From contig SIJG01000097.1 of NCBI GenBank assembly GCA_023374025.1, positions 234,851 to 298,850 on the forward strand: DNA of 64,000 nucleotides, given 5' to 3'. How positions within the stretch are numbered: position 1 is the stretch's first letter; every line of letters begins with the position of its first letter. Both the position numbers and the translations under genes were made by a program. The stretch is from Heterodera schachtii (Eukaryota > Nematoda > Chromadorea > Rhabditida > Heteroderidae). Shown here one piece after another: positions 36,076-48,239 of this stretch. Below the pieces are notes generated by a model. It saw only the letters and a program-made list of their open reading frames with translations, ran no database searches and was not told the origin of the DNA.

Positions 36076-36807
36076 AAACTTTATTATTTTATTAATTTTG
36101 ATAAATGAATTTCCCATATTGTTTAAATACATTTTTATTATAAAAACATATGTTTTTTTGTTTCGTGAAAATGAATTAAATTTTTGTTTATTTTTTGGGT
36201 TAAATTTTTGTTTTTATAACAAATGATTAAATGTATTGTACTAACAATAAAATTTTACAAAATATTGACAGTATTTTCAAATATGTTTTTTTGATATAAA
36301 AATAGAAGCCGAAAATTGGCATTAAAAAATCAAAAAATTGCTTAACAGCTGTGCTTAAAATATTTTTTATTTTGTTGGTCCATAGGAGAAGAAAATTTAG
36401 GGACAAATTAAATTTCTGGTCAAGTTTTTGTTGAGAAAATGAATTACTTCTTGAAAAATGAAACCTTTATAATTTAAGGGCGTGTTCTGAAATAGTGATT
36501 TTGTACATAAAAACAAGATTGAAAAAATTAATCGAAAACGAAAAAACTTACTTATACTTCGAAAACATCACAAATTAGTAAAAAAAAATAACACACGAAA
36601 ATTTAATTTATAACAAAAATATTGAATTTTAAGTGCCCAAAAAATAATAAAATTATTTGAACACTTTTTGATTAACGTTTTATTTTTAAAATTGGGAAAA
36701 AATAATTTAATTTATTTATAACTCAATAATAGCTTTCAATCTATAGAATGCTTTTTAAATGAAAATATTCGATTAAGTTTAAAATTTTTTATGACTTTTT
36801 ATCCTAC
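36076..36807. other. AT-rich noncoding DNA
   Basis: No gene or recognisable element is seen. A slightly more mixed patch lies at 36300-36500, without open frames. Confidence 0.45.
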
Positions 36808-37025
36808 ATACGATTGAGCATGTCTCCGCTTCGGAGCGGATACACCCGCATGTGATATGCACAAGGGAAGGGGTGTCATATATGACGGCGTCATACGTAG
36901 AAAAGGGAGTTTATTGAAACGTGCATATGATTAATCATAGGAAAAGTCGTATGCCGCGTATGACGGCGTCGCAGATACGATATCATATCGGAGATGTATT
37001 TTGCGTATGATATGACACCGCCTAA
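36808..37025. repeat. GC-rich patch with iterated TATGACGGCGTC
   Basis: TATGACGGCGTC occurs at about 36877 and again at about 36959, with a partial form GATATGACACCGCC near 37010. CATACG/CGTATG strings repeat through the patch. TCCGCT-TCGG-AGCGGA (36825-36840) is a perfect 6-bp hairpin with a tetraloop. The patch is sharply bounded by AT-rich DNA. TIRs and a TSD were looked for but not found. It is probably a decayed transposon or minisatellite. Confidence 0.45.
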
Positions 37026-37336
37026 TTCTTTTAGCAAATATTTTGCATATATTTACTCAATTTCTTGAAATTTGCAATAAAATGTTTAGTTTTTGTGTTT
37101 GAATTAATTAAATAACAATTAATTTAATTAATTAGATGTGTTGTTATGTTATACCTTTTTTGAATTTTATTTTTTGAAAAATTTTTATTTTTTAATTAGT
37201 GGTTTTTATGAAAATTTATATTATAATTTATCACTAAAAATTTTTTGCATTTGGGGTTTCTTGAGTTTCGGAAAGTTCCAAGAGCGATCGCTCACAAATC
37301 AGTACATATTTATTATAAATTCAAGCTCCTCCAAAT

Positions 37337-38595
37337 TAGAGACCGGACAACTGGGGTCGGAGGGATCCCGAATCGGGATCCCGACTGAATCCCGATCCCG
37401 ATCAATCCAGAACATTTTGGAAAAACGATCGGGACGCATCCCGAGTCGGGATCCCGACCGAATCCCGATCCCGATGAATCCCGAAGATTTTTTTCGGGAT
37501 CCCGCGGGATTATCGGGATTTGCTAAAAATTTATTCGCTTTTTAATTTTTAGTTTTGTGCTAAGTTTTGTTCAAATGCTAATCTAATATTTATAATTGAT
37601 CAATTCGATTGTGAAAAATAGGGATGGTAATTATATTAGGTTTTTATAGAATTTTTTTCCAAAATTAGAATATCATGCCTAAAAAGTCAGACTGTAGGGT
37701 CAAAAATTAGAACATTTAACAACATAGCTTTAAATATTTTTTTTACAATTTAATCAATTAATGTCAATTTCTGTATTTTCGCCTCCTATTATCATTTTTA
37801 ACAATTTTAAGGAAATTAGAAAATCGTAAACTGCATCGGGATCAAAAATCAAGAATTTTTTTCGCAGTGAATTTTTTCAAAAACTTTAGGGTAACAGGGG
37901 GGAGGCCGGCGGTGCCGATAGGCACCGCCGGAAAAATTTTGAAAATTTGAAATGTAATTTGTTAACAGAATTTATCCTAAAACTGTCCATATTTTGTGAT
38001 TTTTAACTAATTTATAAGAAAATAGGTTCTTGGGTTTGGTGATACCAATTGGCACCGAAGGAAAAATATGTATATGTAGACAACAATTTTATTCTGATTA
38101 TGGGACAAAATTCTTCGAAATCGTTGTTCCATGAAATTATCTAATAAGATTTAAAATACTGTTTTAGGAATTAAAAAAAATAATTTGTGATAATGTTTTT
38201 TTGGAAGAAATAAAAGACAAAAATGGTCAACTTTTGCGTCAAATTTTGAAAATTTTAATGGAATTTTGGAGAACTGTGAAAATTTTTTGGGATTTTTAAG
38301 AGATTTTTATGAAAAATTTGCAAATGACAATATTTTTTAATTTAAAATTCATGATCTTAATTAAAAAATGGAGATTTTTCGAAAAATTATCATGACTTCA
38401 ATCCCGCGGGATCCCGCGGGATTGGTAAAATGGTCGGGAGGGATCCCGATTCGGGATCCCGATGAAATCCCGATCCCGATCAATCCCGATGAATTTAAAA
38501 AATCGCTCGGGACGGATCCCGAGGTCGGGATCCCGAATTTAATCCCGCGGGATCCCGAAGAAATCCCGCGGGATCCCGATCCCGTCCGGTCTCTA
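37337..38595. mobile_element. Non-autonomous hAT element, 1259 bp, 8-bp TSD
   Basis: The TIRs are TAGAGACCGGAC (37337-37348) and GTCCGGTCTCTA (38584-38595). CTCCAAAT flanks both ends (37329-37336 and 38596-38603). Both subterminal regions are GC-rich arrays of GGGATCCCGA, AATCCCGATCCCGAT and CGCGGGATCCCGCGGG. The centre carries the perfect 26-nt hairpin at 37906-37931 and a decayed one near 38040. The 135- and 81-codon frames over the ends translate only the repeat (RDPD/IPIP peptides). A paralogous site near 42489-42560 lacks the element. Related solo ends lie at 48675, 53793 and 59873. Confidence 0.9.
37906..37931. repeat. Perfect 26-nt hairpin: CCGGCGGTGCC-GATA-GGCACCGCCGG
   Basis: The 11-bp stem (37906-37916 with 37921-37931) is perfect, closed by the loop GATA. 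It is the intact representative of a motif found in whole or decayed form at 5217, 5344, 10524, 10659, 10839, 32407 and 32627, and about 38040. The tract AAAAATTTTGAAAATTT follows it here and at 5217. Confidence 0.8.
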
Positions 38596-38603
38596 CTCCA
38601 AAT

Positions 38604-38979
38604 GTTCCTCTAATATTTTTAATAAATTGAATAAACATTCGTTTATTAATCTCAAATTTGGGTAATTAAATCGTGTCTGAAACCGTTTATTTTATGCTTG
38701 TATTTTCATTTTTATGTTGTGCCGCATAGTTTTTTAAATTAATATTTATATTTTAAACGAATTTATTTTGTAATATTTTTATTCTGTTTGTTAATTTCTT
38801 TGTCCGTTTAGTAAGATAATAAACAGGCTTAAATTTGTATTCAATGATGCCAATTTAATAAACTTCTTAATTAGGATTAAGTATTTTAATATTTTTTACA
38901 ATTAATTTTTTATTAACTTTAAATCGTCCTTTTTTATAATTATATCTTTTGTTTATAAAATGTACCATTGCCCCTTTAA
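38604..38979 (+). repeat. Dispersed AT-rich repeat R2, copy 1
   Basis: From about 38622 to CATTGCCCCTTTAA at 38979 this is nearly identical to 54190-54545, with a handful of differences by eye. It is more diverged from 42483-42920. Landmarks are CTCAAATTTGGGTAATTAAA, TGTTGTGCCGCATAG and AGATAATAAACAGGCTTAAA. It begins right beside the hAT TSD, so the element inserted into this repeat. Confidence 0.85.
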
Positions 38980-39039
38980 TCTTTGTAATCAAATATTTTA
39001 GGTGTTTTTTGATCTTATAAATTATAATAAAAATGTATT

Positions 39040-39310
39040 TCTAATTTGAATTTCATTTGAACAGAAAATTGATTAATATTTATCATTTTTAAATGAATTA
39101 TTTTATTTATCTGCATATTAATTGCAGTTTGCTTATTTAAAAATTTAAATCTCGTTGAAATGTCGTCAATTATTAACCCTTTGAACGAAAAATTGAGTTT
39201 TATTTATTCATTTTTTCGAAATCAAATATTTTTTATTTGATTAAAATATAGTTTGATTATTTAAAATTTTTATCCTCAGTTCTGCCGTCTTTTTATATGA
39301 AGAATGCTTT
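39040..39310 (+). repeat. Dispersed AT-rich repeat R3, copy 1
   Basis: Landmarks are AAATCTCGTTGAAATGTCGT, TTTGAACGAAAAATTGAG, TTTTTTCGAAATCAAATAT and TCTGCCGT. The same order occurs at 41970-42200, with a partial copy at 42960-43080. It is noncoding. Confidence 0.65.
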
Positions 39311-39655
39311 TTACCAAATGATATATTTAATTGAAACGAATCAACTAAATATTATATTTTCTATTTTATAAAAGTTATATCAATTTATTTTTTTCACTAT
39401 TATTTCACTTTTTACATTATAGCTCATTATAAATATTTGTTATAATAATGTTATTTCTTATTATTTATTAATAATATATAATTAATATTTTTACTTTTAT
39501 TTTATTTTATTTCAAGTTAAATTATGAAATTGAACGATTTTCGTTTCCATCTTTAATTATTTTTCTTTTTTTATATAAAAATTTACTGATGTTTTCTATA
39601 ATTTTCTTTAATTTAAAATTTAGCATTTTACGTTAGTATTTTTTACATCTTATAT
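39311..39655. other. AT-rich noncoding DNA
   Basis: Nothing recognisable between repeats R3 and R4. Confidence 0.4.
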
Positions 39656-39659
39656 TTTA

Positions 39660-39850
39660 AAATCGTCAATTGGACGATTGTTGTCTGTGTCCTTTTCTCG
39701 TATTAAATTTTCTTTAATGATAAATTAACAAAAAGGTGAAAGAAATAACATGTTCATTCACTAGATTTTCAATTCAAAAATATTATTTTAAAACTTCATA
39801 TTAAAATTCTTTGTATATTCTTATAATTTAATTTAATTAAATTTTTAAAC
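39660..39850 (+). repeat. Dispersed AT-rich repeat R4, copy 1
   Basis: The landmarks TTGTCTGTGTCCTTTTCTCG, GGTGAAAGAAATAACATGTT and CATTCACTAGATTTTCAAT are mirrored at 42285-42470 with few changes. R2, R3 and R4 recur in different spacing and order in the two places, so the blocks have been shuffled or partly deleted. Confidence 0.65.
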
Positions 39851-41969
39851 AATTTAGTACTTATTCATTATTTCATTAACTCTTTAATAATCATGCACGC
39901 AGTCTGAGAACGTTTATCATCTTGTTCCTATCGTTTAGCATTTTTAAAAAGTATTTTCATTTTAATTAATTTAATTGGGTGTCAAACTGCTTATTATAAA
40001 TAAAATTTTTGTCTTATAAATATTTTAATGCAAAAGAAACCAATTATTGTCGTCATTAACATGTTATTCTCAGCAAATTTTTTATCAAATCAGTATTTCA
40101 ACATATTACTAGTTAGATTAACTTAATATAAAACAATATTTTTCCTTGTATGGTCTTCATTTTAATAACTATTTTATAAATTGGGAAGGATAATTATGTT
40201 ATGAATATTTATTAATATACATGCAATTTATAGTTGACTAATTTTTGGATTTATATGCGAGCGCGGACCATGTAACGCATTAACACGATGGTTGACTGCC
40301 TGCCTTTTCAGGGTTGATGGAAAATAACTATTTTTTAATTTTAATTTATATTAATTGAAATAATGAAATATTTTTAGAATAAAATCCCAATTCTTTTGCG
40401 ATTATTTTTACAAATTTAATTCGGTTATTTATTACATTTATTATTATTTATAAATTAAGAAATTTAAATAATTTTCTAGTGCGTTTTTATAGTAATTTTT
40501 CTTGATAATTTAAATTAAAATTAGCTTTTAAATATTATTATAAATTCGTGTATATTTGTTTTACAAATATGTAAAGTTACAACATAATTCATTTTTGTTA
40601 TATTATTTATTTGTTCATTTTAAATTTTTTCTTTTTACTATTGTTTCTGGCATATATAACAATTTATTTTCTTAATCTTCTTTACATACCCTTGCTGTGA
40701 AGGTGCTATAGACCATGTTGCTTTTGTTTCGTTTATCAACGTTCCCGCATCTCATCATTTATTTTAGATTAAACATATATATATATATAAAAGCGTTTTT
40801 ATCTTTTTTTTTTAATTTAATATATTTTGTGCTTTGTTATTTAAATAATCTGATGAATTGTCAATTTAAACTAAAAGACAAAAGTCTAAATTTACGCATG
40901 AAAGGCACCTAACACTTTCGATAAAGCAAATGCGGCGGGGAGGACACAATTAATTATTATGGATTTATTTTTTGATTTGTTATTATTTACCGTATTTTTT
41001 AATATATAAAAATTTTTATCCCTTTTTTATCTTTATCAATATAATGCCTTAATTCTCTTCTTTTTAAATTAAAAAAAATTATATTATTGTTTTTTATTTT
41101 CTTATTTATTTTACATAATGTGATTCCACTTGCTGATGTGACATTCAATTTGCAGCTCCGTTATTTTTTAAATTAAGATTTTGCATATTTTTTCAAGATC
41201 AAATTATATAATTAATATTCATTAGTTTTTAATAATTTTCAATGCATTTATAAAAGATAATTTAATAATGCGTATTGGATTTTAAAATTAATTACGTATT
41301 ATACTACCACCCATTAATTGGAAAAATTTTATTTATACCAATTATTGCTTTATTAATATAGGTAATTTAATTGTAATTTACTTGTAGAGAAGAGAACACC
41401 GAAAAAATAAAATTTCTCAAATTAATTTTTAATTAATCTTAGTAAATATTTTTTCTTTAAGATTACAGATGTACAGGTTTTTATAAAGCAATATTTTTGA
41501 GAATCTATAATTTATTGCAAAAAGTGGTCATTTATCAATAATTAAATTATAGTGTATTTTTTTCATTTATCTTATATCTTTTAAATTAATGATATTTAAA
41601 TTTTATTTGTTTTTAAATTTAGATTTAATGGCCCAAGATTTTTTGATTAAATAAACTTAAATTTTTAATTGTTTTTCATTTGTGGCTTTTGGGTCATAGA
41701 TTTGTTTTGTTAAATCGTTTAAAATTTTAAATACCTTTGCTTTTTCTTTCTACCATTTGCTTATTTATTAAAATATCTTAAATTTAATTTTAGTTACGCA
41801 GAAAAAACTTTGTTTTTGTTTTTAAATGCCTTTTAATTCAATACAATAATTTATTTCTTAATATCATATTATTTTTCTTAAAAATACTCCTCTAAATATT
41901 TTTAATAGTTGACTAATTTCTCGTGTATTAATCTCAAATTTTCCAATTTTAATAAATTTCTTAATCAGG
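39851..41969. other. AT-rich DNA with partial repeats
   Basis: A segment at 40150-40240 (GGGAAGGATAATTATGTTATG) matches 45345-45425. A GC island at 40258-40325 (GCGAGCGCGGACCATG, GGTTGACTGCCTGCC) and smaller ones at 40925-40950 and 41125-41165 are unexplained. No gene is supported; the 65-codon frame at 40715-40912 is not convincing. Confidence 0.4.
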
Positions 41970-42200
41970 TTTAATTGATTTTTTAAATGAATTATTTTAT
42001 TTATTCTATAATTGCTAGTTTGATTATTTACAAATTTTTAAATCTCGTTGAGATCTCATCAATATAAAGCTTTGAACGAAAAAATTGAATTATATTTATC
42101 ATTTTTTCGAAATCAAATATTTTTCTTACTTCGATTAAACATATAGTTTGATTATTTAAATATTTATCCTGGGCTCTGCCGTATTTTTATGTGAAAATGT
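41970..42200 (+). repeat. Dispersed AT-rich repeat R3, copy 2
   Basis: Collinear with 39040-39310: AAATCTCGTTGAGATCTCAT, GAACGAAAAAATTGAA, TTTTTTCGAAATCAAATAT and CTCTGCCGT appear in the same order. Confidence 0.65.
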
Positions 42201-42284
42201 AATTTGATACTTTTACCGAATGATTTATTAAGAAAATTATTTTTAAAAATTATTAATTACATATTATATTATAAATTGAACAAG

Positions 42285-42470
42285 TACAATAAAATAGTCA
42301 ATTGGAGATTATTGTCTGGGTTCTTTTCTCGTATTTTTTAAATCAAAATTAAAAAAGGGTGAAAGAATATAACATGTCCATTCAGTAGATTTTCAATACA
42401 AAAATACTATTTAAAACTTCAAATTAAAATTCTGTATTTTATTTTTAAACATTTTGTAATTATTTATTCC
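42285..42470 (+). repeat. Dispersed AT-rich repeat R4, copy 2
   Basis: Collinear with 39660-39850: TTGTCTGGGTTCTTTTCTCG, GGTGAAAGAATATAACATG and CATTCAGTAGATTTTCAAT. Confidence 0.65.
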
Positions 42471-42482
42471 AAGAATAATCGC

Positions 42483-42920
42483 TCAGCGCATATTTATTAG
42501 AAATTCAAACTCATTAAAAGGTTCCTCTAAATATTTTTAATAAATAGAATAAATTCTCGTTTATTAGCCTCGAATTTGGGTAATTAAATCGTGATGCGAA
42601 ACTAATTTATTTTTTGTATTTTGTTTAGTTTATTAATTTCATTTGGCCATTTAGTGAAGATAATAAACAGACTGCTTTCATCATTTTGAATTGAAATTAG
42701 GTATTAAATGGTGTTATTTTAATAAATTTCTTCATTTATAATTAAGCATTTTATAGCTTTTTTAATAAATTTTTTATTTTCTTTAAATTGCCCTTTTTAA
42801 AATTATAAATATATATTTTTTAATTTTTTTTAATTCTCATTATGGTAATTGTTGATAATTTTAGTTGTTTTTTATAAAACTTATAAACTATAAACAGATA
42901 TTTTGTCTTTTTTGATTAGA
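42483..42920 (+). repeat. Dispersed AT-rich repeat R2, diverged copy with empty hAT site
   Basis: GGTTCCTCTAAATATTTTTA, TTTGGGTAATTAAATCGTG and GATAATAAACAGACTG align with R2 at 38.6 kb. Upstream, GCATATTTATTAGAAATTCA aligns with ACATATTTATTATAAATTCA at about 37.3 kb, so this copy spans the position where the 37337-38595 element inserted and lacks it. Confidence 0.7.
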
Positions 42921-42959
42921 TAAATTATAATAAAAATTGATTTAATTTTAAATTTAATT

Positions 42960-43085
42960 TCAACGAAAAATTGAGTATTATTTATTCATTTTCTAAATCA
43001 ATTGTTTTTATTTATTCGATTAAATACCGATGGATTATTTAAAAATTTTTAAATCTCGTTGGGTTCTCGTCAAAGTATAAAAATT
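42960..43085 (+). repeat. Dispersed AT-rich repeat R3, partial copy 3
   Basis: ACGAAAAATTGAGTATTATT and AAATCTCGTTGGGTTCTCGT match R3 landmarks, with their order partly changed relative to copies 1 and 2. Confidence 0.45.
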
Positions 43086-43654
43086 TTATTTAATAAAATA
43101 AATTTTCTTTTATTTGTTTTAAGATTTTTTGACTTAATTTCTATTTTCTTGGCATCAGCTGATTTTTGTAGCTTACCATTTATTTACTCATTTCTTAACT
43201 TTTCTTTCAGTTAATTTTAATTTGTTATTCATTTATTTTTTCAATAATTTTATCAATTTTAATAAAGACTTTATTTATTATGATTTATAAGAGTTCATCT
43301 AGGCTATCTGCGCCTCGATTTCAAATCTCATGAATATTTCTTTAAATTTTTATTTTTTTAAATTGTTCTTTAAACTGTTGAAAAACCAAATGAACATATA
43401 TTTAATGTAAAGTATCTTTGTAAAAAAATATATCTGTAATCTTAACATGATATTGTATTGCTTTTATCCAGAATATAAATTTAATTATTTTACTTTATTC
43501 CAACTGACTTAATTATATAATATTTATTGATATATTTAATGTTCATTCCAATATATAATTTAGTTTTTATATTCCTCTTATAGTTAATAATTTAAAGTAA
43601 TTTTATGTATATAAATCTATAATTTTAAATATTTTCTTTTAATAAGCGTCACGT

Positions 43655-43681
43655 CCTCCTCGCTCTAGAGCATATGAGAGG
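43655..43681. other. Structured GC island
   Basis: CCTC and TC (43655-43658, 43660-43661) pair with GAGAGG (43676-43681), enclosing the perfect palindrome GCTCTAGAGC (43662-43671). A homologous, diverged island follows AATAAGC near 46209-46255 and has lost most of the pairing. It is probably part of an old repeat rather than a conserved RNA. Confidence 0.4.
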
Positions 43682-45177
43682 TTGCAATTTGCATGATAAA
43701 TATTATCTATTATCATAGTAACCAATTTATTAAACAATTCTTTTCTTTCTTTTTTATTTTTAATATCGTGTTTTATAAGCAATTATTTGTAAGGTAATTA
43801 ACTTAATAAACTTATATATCGAATTATATATTTATTTAATTTACCGGTAATTTTTTCTAACATTATTCATATAAATATTTATTAAATAGCCAATAAATTT
43901 TATTTGTTATTTGTATTTTTGCGCTTTTTATTTTCATTCGTCTCGAAAAAGGTTGCTATTTTTGATCCATTTATTTATATTTATTCAATCTTCTTTATAA
44001 AAAAAGTTTATTTTGTATTCAAACTTTACAATTGCTTAGATTTTAATGAAAAATAATTTATTTTTTTTGTTGAGTAAATTCTTCTTCGTTTTCAAACATG
44101 AATGAAATCAAGTTCGAGTAGCACACCTGCGTTGTAAACCCAACTATCGGACATTATAAGGCCCTCAAGTTTGAAGATTAGCAAAAGCTCAAAAAAGCGT
44201 TTTATGAAAAAGACGCTATTTTGATGATATTGAATATAAATTTTTATTTTAATCGCTAATAATTATTTTTTTATTTTATCAGGACTCAAGCAAAATAATG
44301 TTTATGCTTGTATAATATTTGAATATTATACATTTAATGATTTTCCATTTTTATTATCTAATTTATGTCACGAAATCCTAATTTATTGATGTTTTTTAAT
44401 GTTATGGCAATTGTTTTATGACATCATAATCAATAAAAATGATTTATTCTAATCGCTAATAATAATTTATTTTTTATATTTATCTTGGCTCGAGCAAAAT
44501 AATGGTTTTTGTTTGTATGTTTGAAAATTATTCACGTAAATAATTTTTCATTTTTAGTTAGTGTGACGGATCATTTTCTCACCCCCATTATAGATAGATG
44601 TTCATCTTCTCTTATTGCAAAATTTGAAAAGCTTTTTCATGTTAAAACATATTTTAAATATTTTTATTTTTGCTATATATTATTTTTTTGTTGTTTATTT
44701 TAATTTAATTATTCAGATCGAATATTCATGGAAAATCATTTTCAACTGCAAAAAGTTTAAATTTATTTTTGATTATGAAAAAATTAAAAAGTTTATATTT
44801 TCAAATTGTTCTGCAGCTTTTGTTTTTGTGGCGATTCGAAATCCCATTATCTTATAATTTCTTCATTTGCAAAATTATTGTTCTCAATTCATTTTTAAAT
44901 TCTGTGGTTACATTTTTTTAAATTTTGTTTTTCACACTCTCAATATTTAATAATGTATAAAATATTTTTTAAACAATTATAAATTTGTTAGTTGTTTTTA
45001 AATTCTTTTTGTCTCAAACATTATTTTAAAAATTATATGTTTCGAGCACTTTAAGTTTTAATAAATAATTTTATTCATTTTTTACTTTTTCATTAAACGT
45101 CTTAATTTTAATTTTTCATTTTATTACTAATTTTTATTTTTAATTATAATTATTGCATTTATATTATAAATTTTTCT
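43682..45177. other. AT-rich noncoding DNA
   Basis: A mixed-composition patch at 44108-44225 (GTAGCACACCTGCGTTG, AACTATCGGACATTATAAGG) is unidentified and has no open frame. The overlapping 64- and 80-codon frames at 44509-44857 are low in complexity. Part of 44750-44820 recurs at 58320-58395, so it is repeat DNA. Confidence 0.4.
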
Positions 45178-45196
45178 CATTCTCTCGGCATAGTCG
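45178..45196 (+). repeat. CATTCTCTCG island repeat, copy 1
   Basis: CATTCTCTCGGCATAGTCG sits after a TTTTAATT-type run. Related islands occur at 46949-46966 (ATTCTCTCGACTTAGTC), 53971-53990 (CGCATTCTCTCGCAGTTGAC) and 60822-60844 (CGCATTCTCTCGGGCATAG). Confidence 0.5.
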
Positions 45197-45787
45197 AAAA
45201 TAAAAATTAATACTTGTATTAATTATTTCTTAATATTTAATACTTTTGATTTCATAGTTATAGTCTTTCAATTAAATTTATTTTAAACAATTATACTATA
45301 GAAAAAATTTTTTTCTCTAATAGTAAGGTTTATCCTTGTTTGTATATTTTATTAACTATTTTATAAGTTTGGGAAGGATAATTGTATTATGAGCATTTAT
45401 TAAAATAAATATACATGCAAATATTTTTTGGTACCGTCATAAATATTTCATTTTTTATTAATTTTCGAAGATTTATTAAATTTTGAAAGTCGCCGTCATA
45501 TAAAAAAATATTTGTTTTATGTTTATGATTTTATAATTATTGATTTATTTTAAACGACCACAGGAAAGAAAATGGCAAATAATTCAAATAGTGAGTGCCA
45601 TTGTGTCCAGAAAAATTTTTTCTGAAACTTAGCGAGTATTCCCCTCCCGTCCCTCTGCTCCCATTCAAATTAGGTAGCTTTTTTTGCTTAAATTTATCTT
45701 CTCTAAACTGATGATTATTACACGAATAATGAGTGAATGTTTAAACTTATCTAATTAAAATATATTATGTATTTGGATAATTGATCA

Positions 45788-46051
45788 AATTATATTTATC
45801 AATTAATAAATTATAAAAGAAAATAATTATTTTTAAAAGAATTTTACTCAAAAACTTTTTTAAAACTTCTGAATTAAACTTCCTTTGTATATTTATACAA
45901 TTTAATTTAATTCTATTTTTTAACAATTTTGTACCTCATTTGATTAATTCTTTAATAAACATTCATTTAAGCGATCATTCATTGTTTCTCTTAATCTGTT
46001 TTTGGTATTTTTGAAAATCCTTTTTCATTTTGATTAATTAAATCGAATGCT
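45788..46051 (+). repeat. Dispersed AT-rich repeat R5, copy 1
   Basis: About 260 bp ending TTAATTAAATCGAATGC is nearly identical to 54698-54966 (AAAGAAAATAATTATTTTTA, GTACCTCATTTGATTAATTC, AAGCGATCATTCATTGTTTC). Part of it (GCGATCATTCATT) also recurs at about 55870. Confidence 0.75.
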
Positions 46052-48239
46052 ATAAATAATATTTTAACTTTTATAAATATTTTAATGGAAACAAGCCCAT
46101 GTTTGTCTTCATTCATGGCTTGTAATTTTTTAAATTGCTGATAATTTTATTTTAATTAATATGTTTTTGTGAGCACCTTTTATCCATCAGTTTTAAAACA
46201 TTTTTCTTTTTAATAAGCTTCACTTCCGTATGCTCCAAAGCGCACATGTTCGAATATTATTTATTGTCATAGTATTCAATTTATTTAGCAATTCTTTATT
46301 CATTTTTATTTTATTAATGTAGTTTTAAAAGCAAGTATTTGTAATTAAATAAATTTAAAAATAAATTTCACATTTGATTTTTATATTTTGATTTTTCTGT
46401 GAAGTAAAAAACATAATAAATATGTATATCTTTTTGCGTTTTTTATTATATCTTAAGGTAGAATATAGCTAAGATTTGTTTGATTAAATAAAATCTTCAA
46501 AAATTTTATAAATCTTTCTGTGTTTTATATTGATTCATTTTATATTTCCATAATATTTTTATAATAATTTTTCAATTTTTATATTAAAAATCGTACCTAC
46601 TTATAGTTCTAAAGAACAAAAAACTTATTCATAGATTTAAACTTTTCATTATTATTGAGCAATGAAATAAATATTAAGCATTTTCTTTGATTATTTAGTG
46701 TAATTAAATTATTCTAACATCGTATTAGTGGAATTATGAATGTTTCTTTAAATGTCGAATGGTTCTTCTTCATTTTGAGTGATTGCAGTAATTAAAATTG
46801 TTATTTTAAAATTATTTTTTGATTTAAAGAATTTTAAAAAGATAACTTATTTTAAGATTGATTCTGTTGATTTCTATTTAATTTAAAATTTTTATTACTT
46901 TTTTTGATTATAATTTTATTACTTTTTATATTTTTGTCCAAATTTTAGTATTCTCTCGACTTAGTCAAAAAATGAAATCTACTTGAAAATTAATTTATTC
47001 ATTAAATGTATTTTTATTGATTTATTAAAATACAAATTTTTATGCTATATTTTTCTTTTTAACAGCATTTTAGTTCAAGCTTTGCTTTTTAGTAATTTTT
47101 AACATAATTGATTTAAACTTTTCATTTCGCCAATCAATTAAAGTTGCGTCCACTTGAACCTCTCTCTATTCTGCCAACTTTTATGTGGAGAACTAGTCAT
47201 GATGAATCTTGTTGTATTCTTATCAACATATTCTATAACCCGCCCTCTAGCAATTTTATTGGTAAATTATTTTTATACCATTGAGATGTTTACTTGGCAT
47301 ATTTGAAGGCATATTTTTTAAATTTATTTTACATGATAATGATTTCACTTGCTCTGGTGACGTTCTTGAGGATACATTTGTAGGTTTAAAATTCTTTGCT
47401 TTAAAATGTTATTAAATTTTAATTCTTTACTTATTTTTTGAATATAATTGACAAAAAACCCAGCAAATTTTAAATAAGTTATAACAATTTTTTTATAAAC
47501 ACCAAATCTGGGCAATTAAAGTAGAAAGTCAAATAATTTTATTACTATGTTTAAAATCAGTTTGGTGAGATTTATTTTAATGTCGCGATATAAATTTTTT
47601 TTGAAAGATCGGGATTTTTATTTATTATTTTTTACTTTTAAAATATTTGGTGTTTTGATTTATGTCAATCTTTTCGCGGTCACTGATAATTTTGTTTTAA
47701 TTTCATAATAAAGTAAAGTAATTTTTTCCATTTGTTCAAATTGCTTTTTATTATTGTTTTCTGATGCGCATACGGTATCTCCTAAAATACAGCATACAAA
47801 AATAGACCCCACCCATAAATTCGTGCCCCTAAAATTTAGCACACGCCCACAGCAAAAAATTTCTTACCAATAAAAATTGATTTTTTATTTTTCACAGGTA
47901 ATAAAAATATTAATTATATTATTTTTTAGTTATTAATAATTTCACATGCTTTGGCTGTGGTCTATTGCTGTTTTCATTCATTTTATTATTTTTTGGAGAT
48001 AAAAAAATATGACAAATATTCACTAGTTATATTAAACGAAAAAATTTTTGCCTCTGCTTCCACAATTTACGAAAATTCACAAGAAAAACCTATAAAAAAG
48101 TATTTTCATAAATTTAATACTATTACCTTGGGAAATCAAATTGTAATGCAAAAATTTTTTATTTTATTCAAGTCTTTTTTTAGCAAATATTGAATATATA
48201 AAACTTTTTCTTAATTTTTTATGGTTTAAAAGATATATT
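46052..48239. other. AT-rich noncoding DNA
   Basis: No gene is seen. Islands lie near 46209-46255, 47145-47180 and 47235-47250. The segment 47760-47865 is more mixed and contains GTGCCCCTAAAATTTAGC, a possible variant of the CACCCCTAAG motif. The 60-codon minus frame there (47660-47842) contains a short hydrophobic stretch but lacks any family feature. Confidence 0.4.

Noticed and set aside
35836..36108. 90-codon frame in repeat R1
   Set aside because: The paralogous copy at 59.3-59.8 kb has indels and stops in this frame, so coding is not conserved.
37138..38613. 135- and 81-codon frames with RDPD/IPIP repeats
   Set aside because: They follow the GGGATCCCGAT subterminal arrays of the hAT element and stop where the arrays stop.
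47660..47842. 60-codon minus-strand frame with a short hydrophobic stretch
   Set aside because: It overlaps a transposon-motif-like patch (GTGCCCCTAAAATTTAG) and has no family feature.
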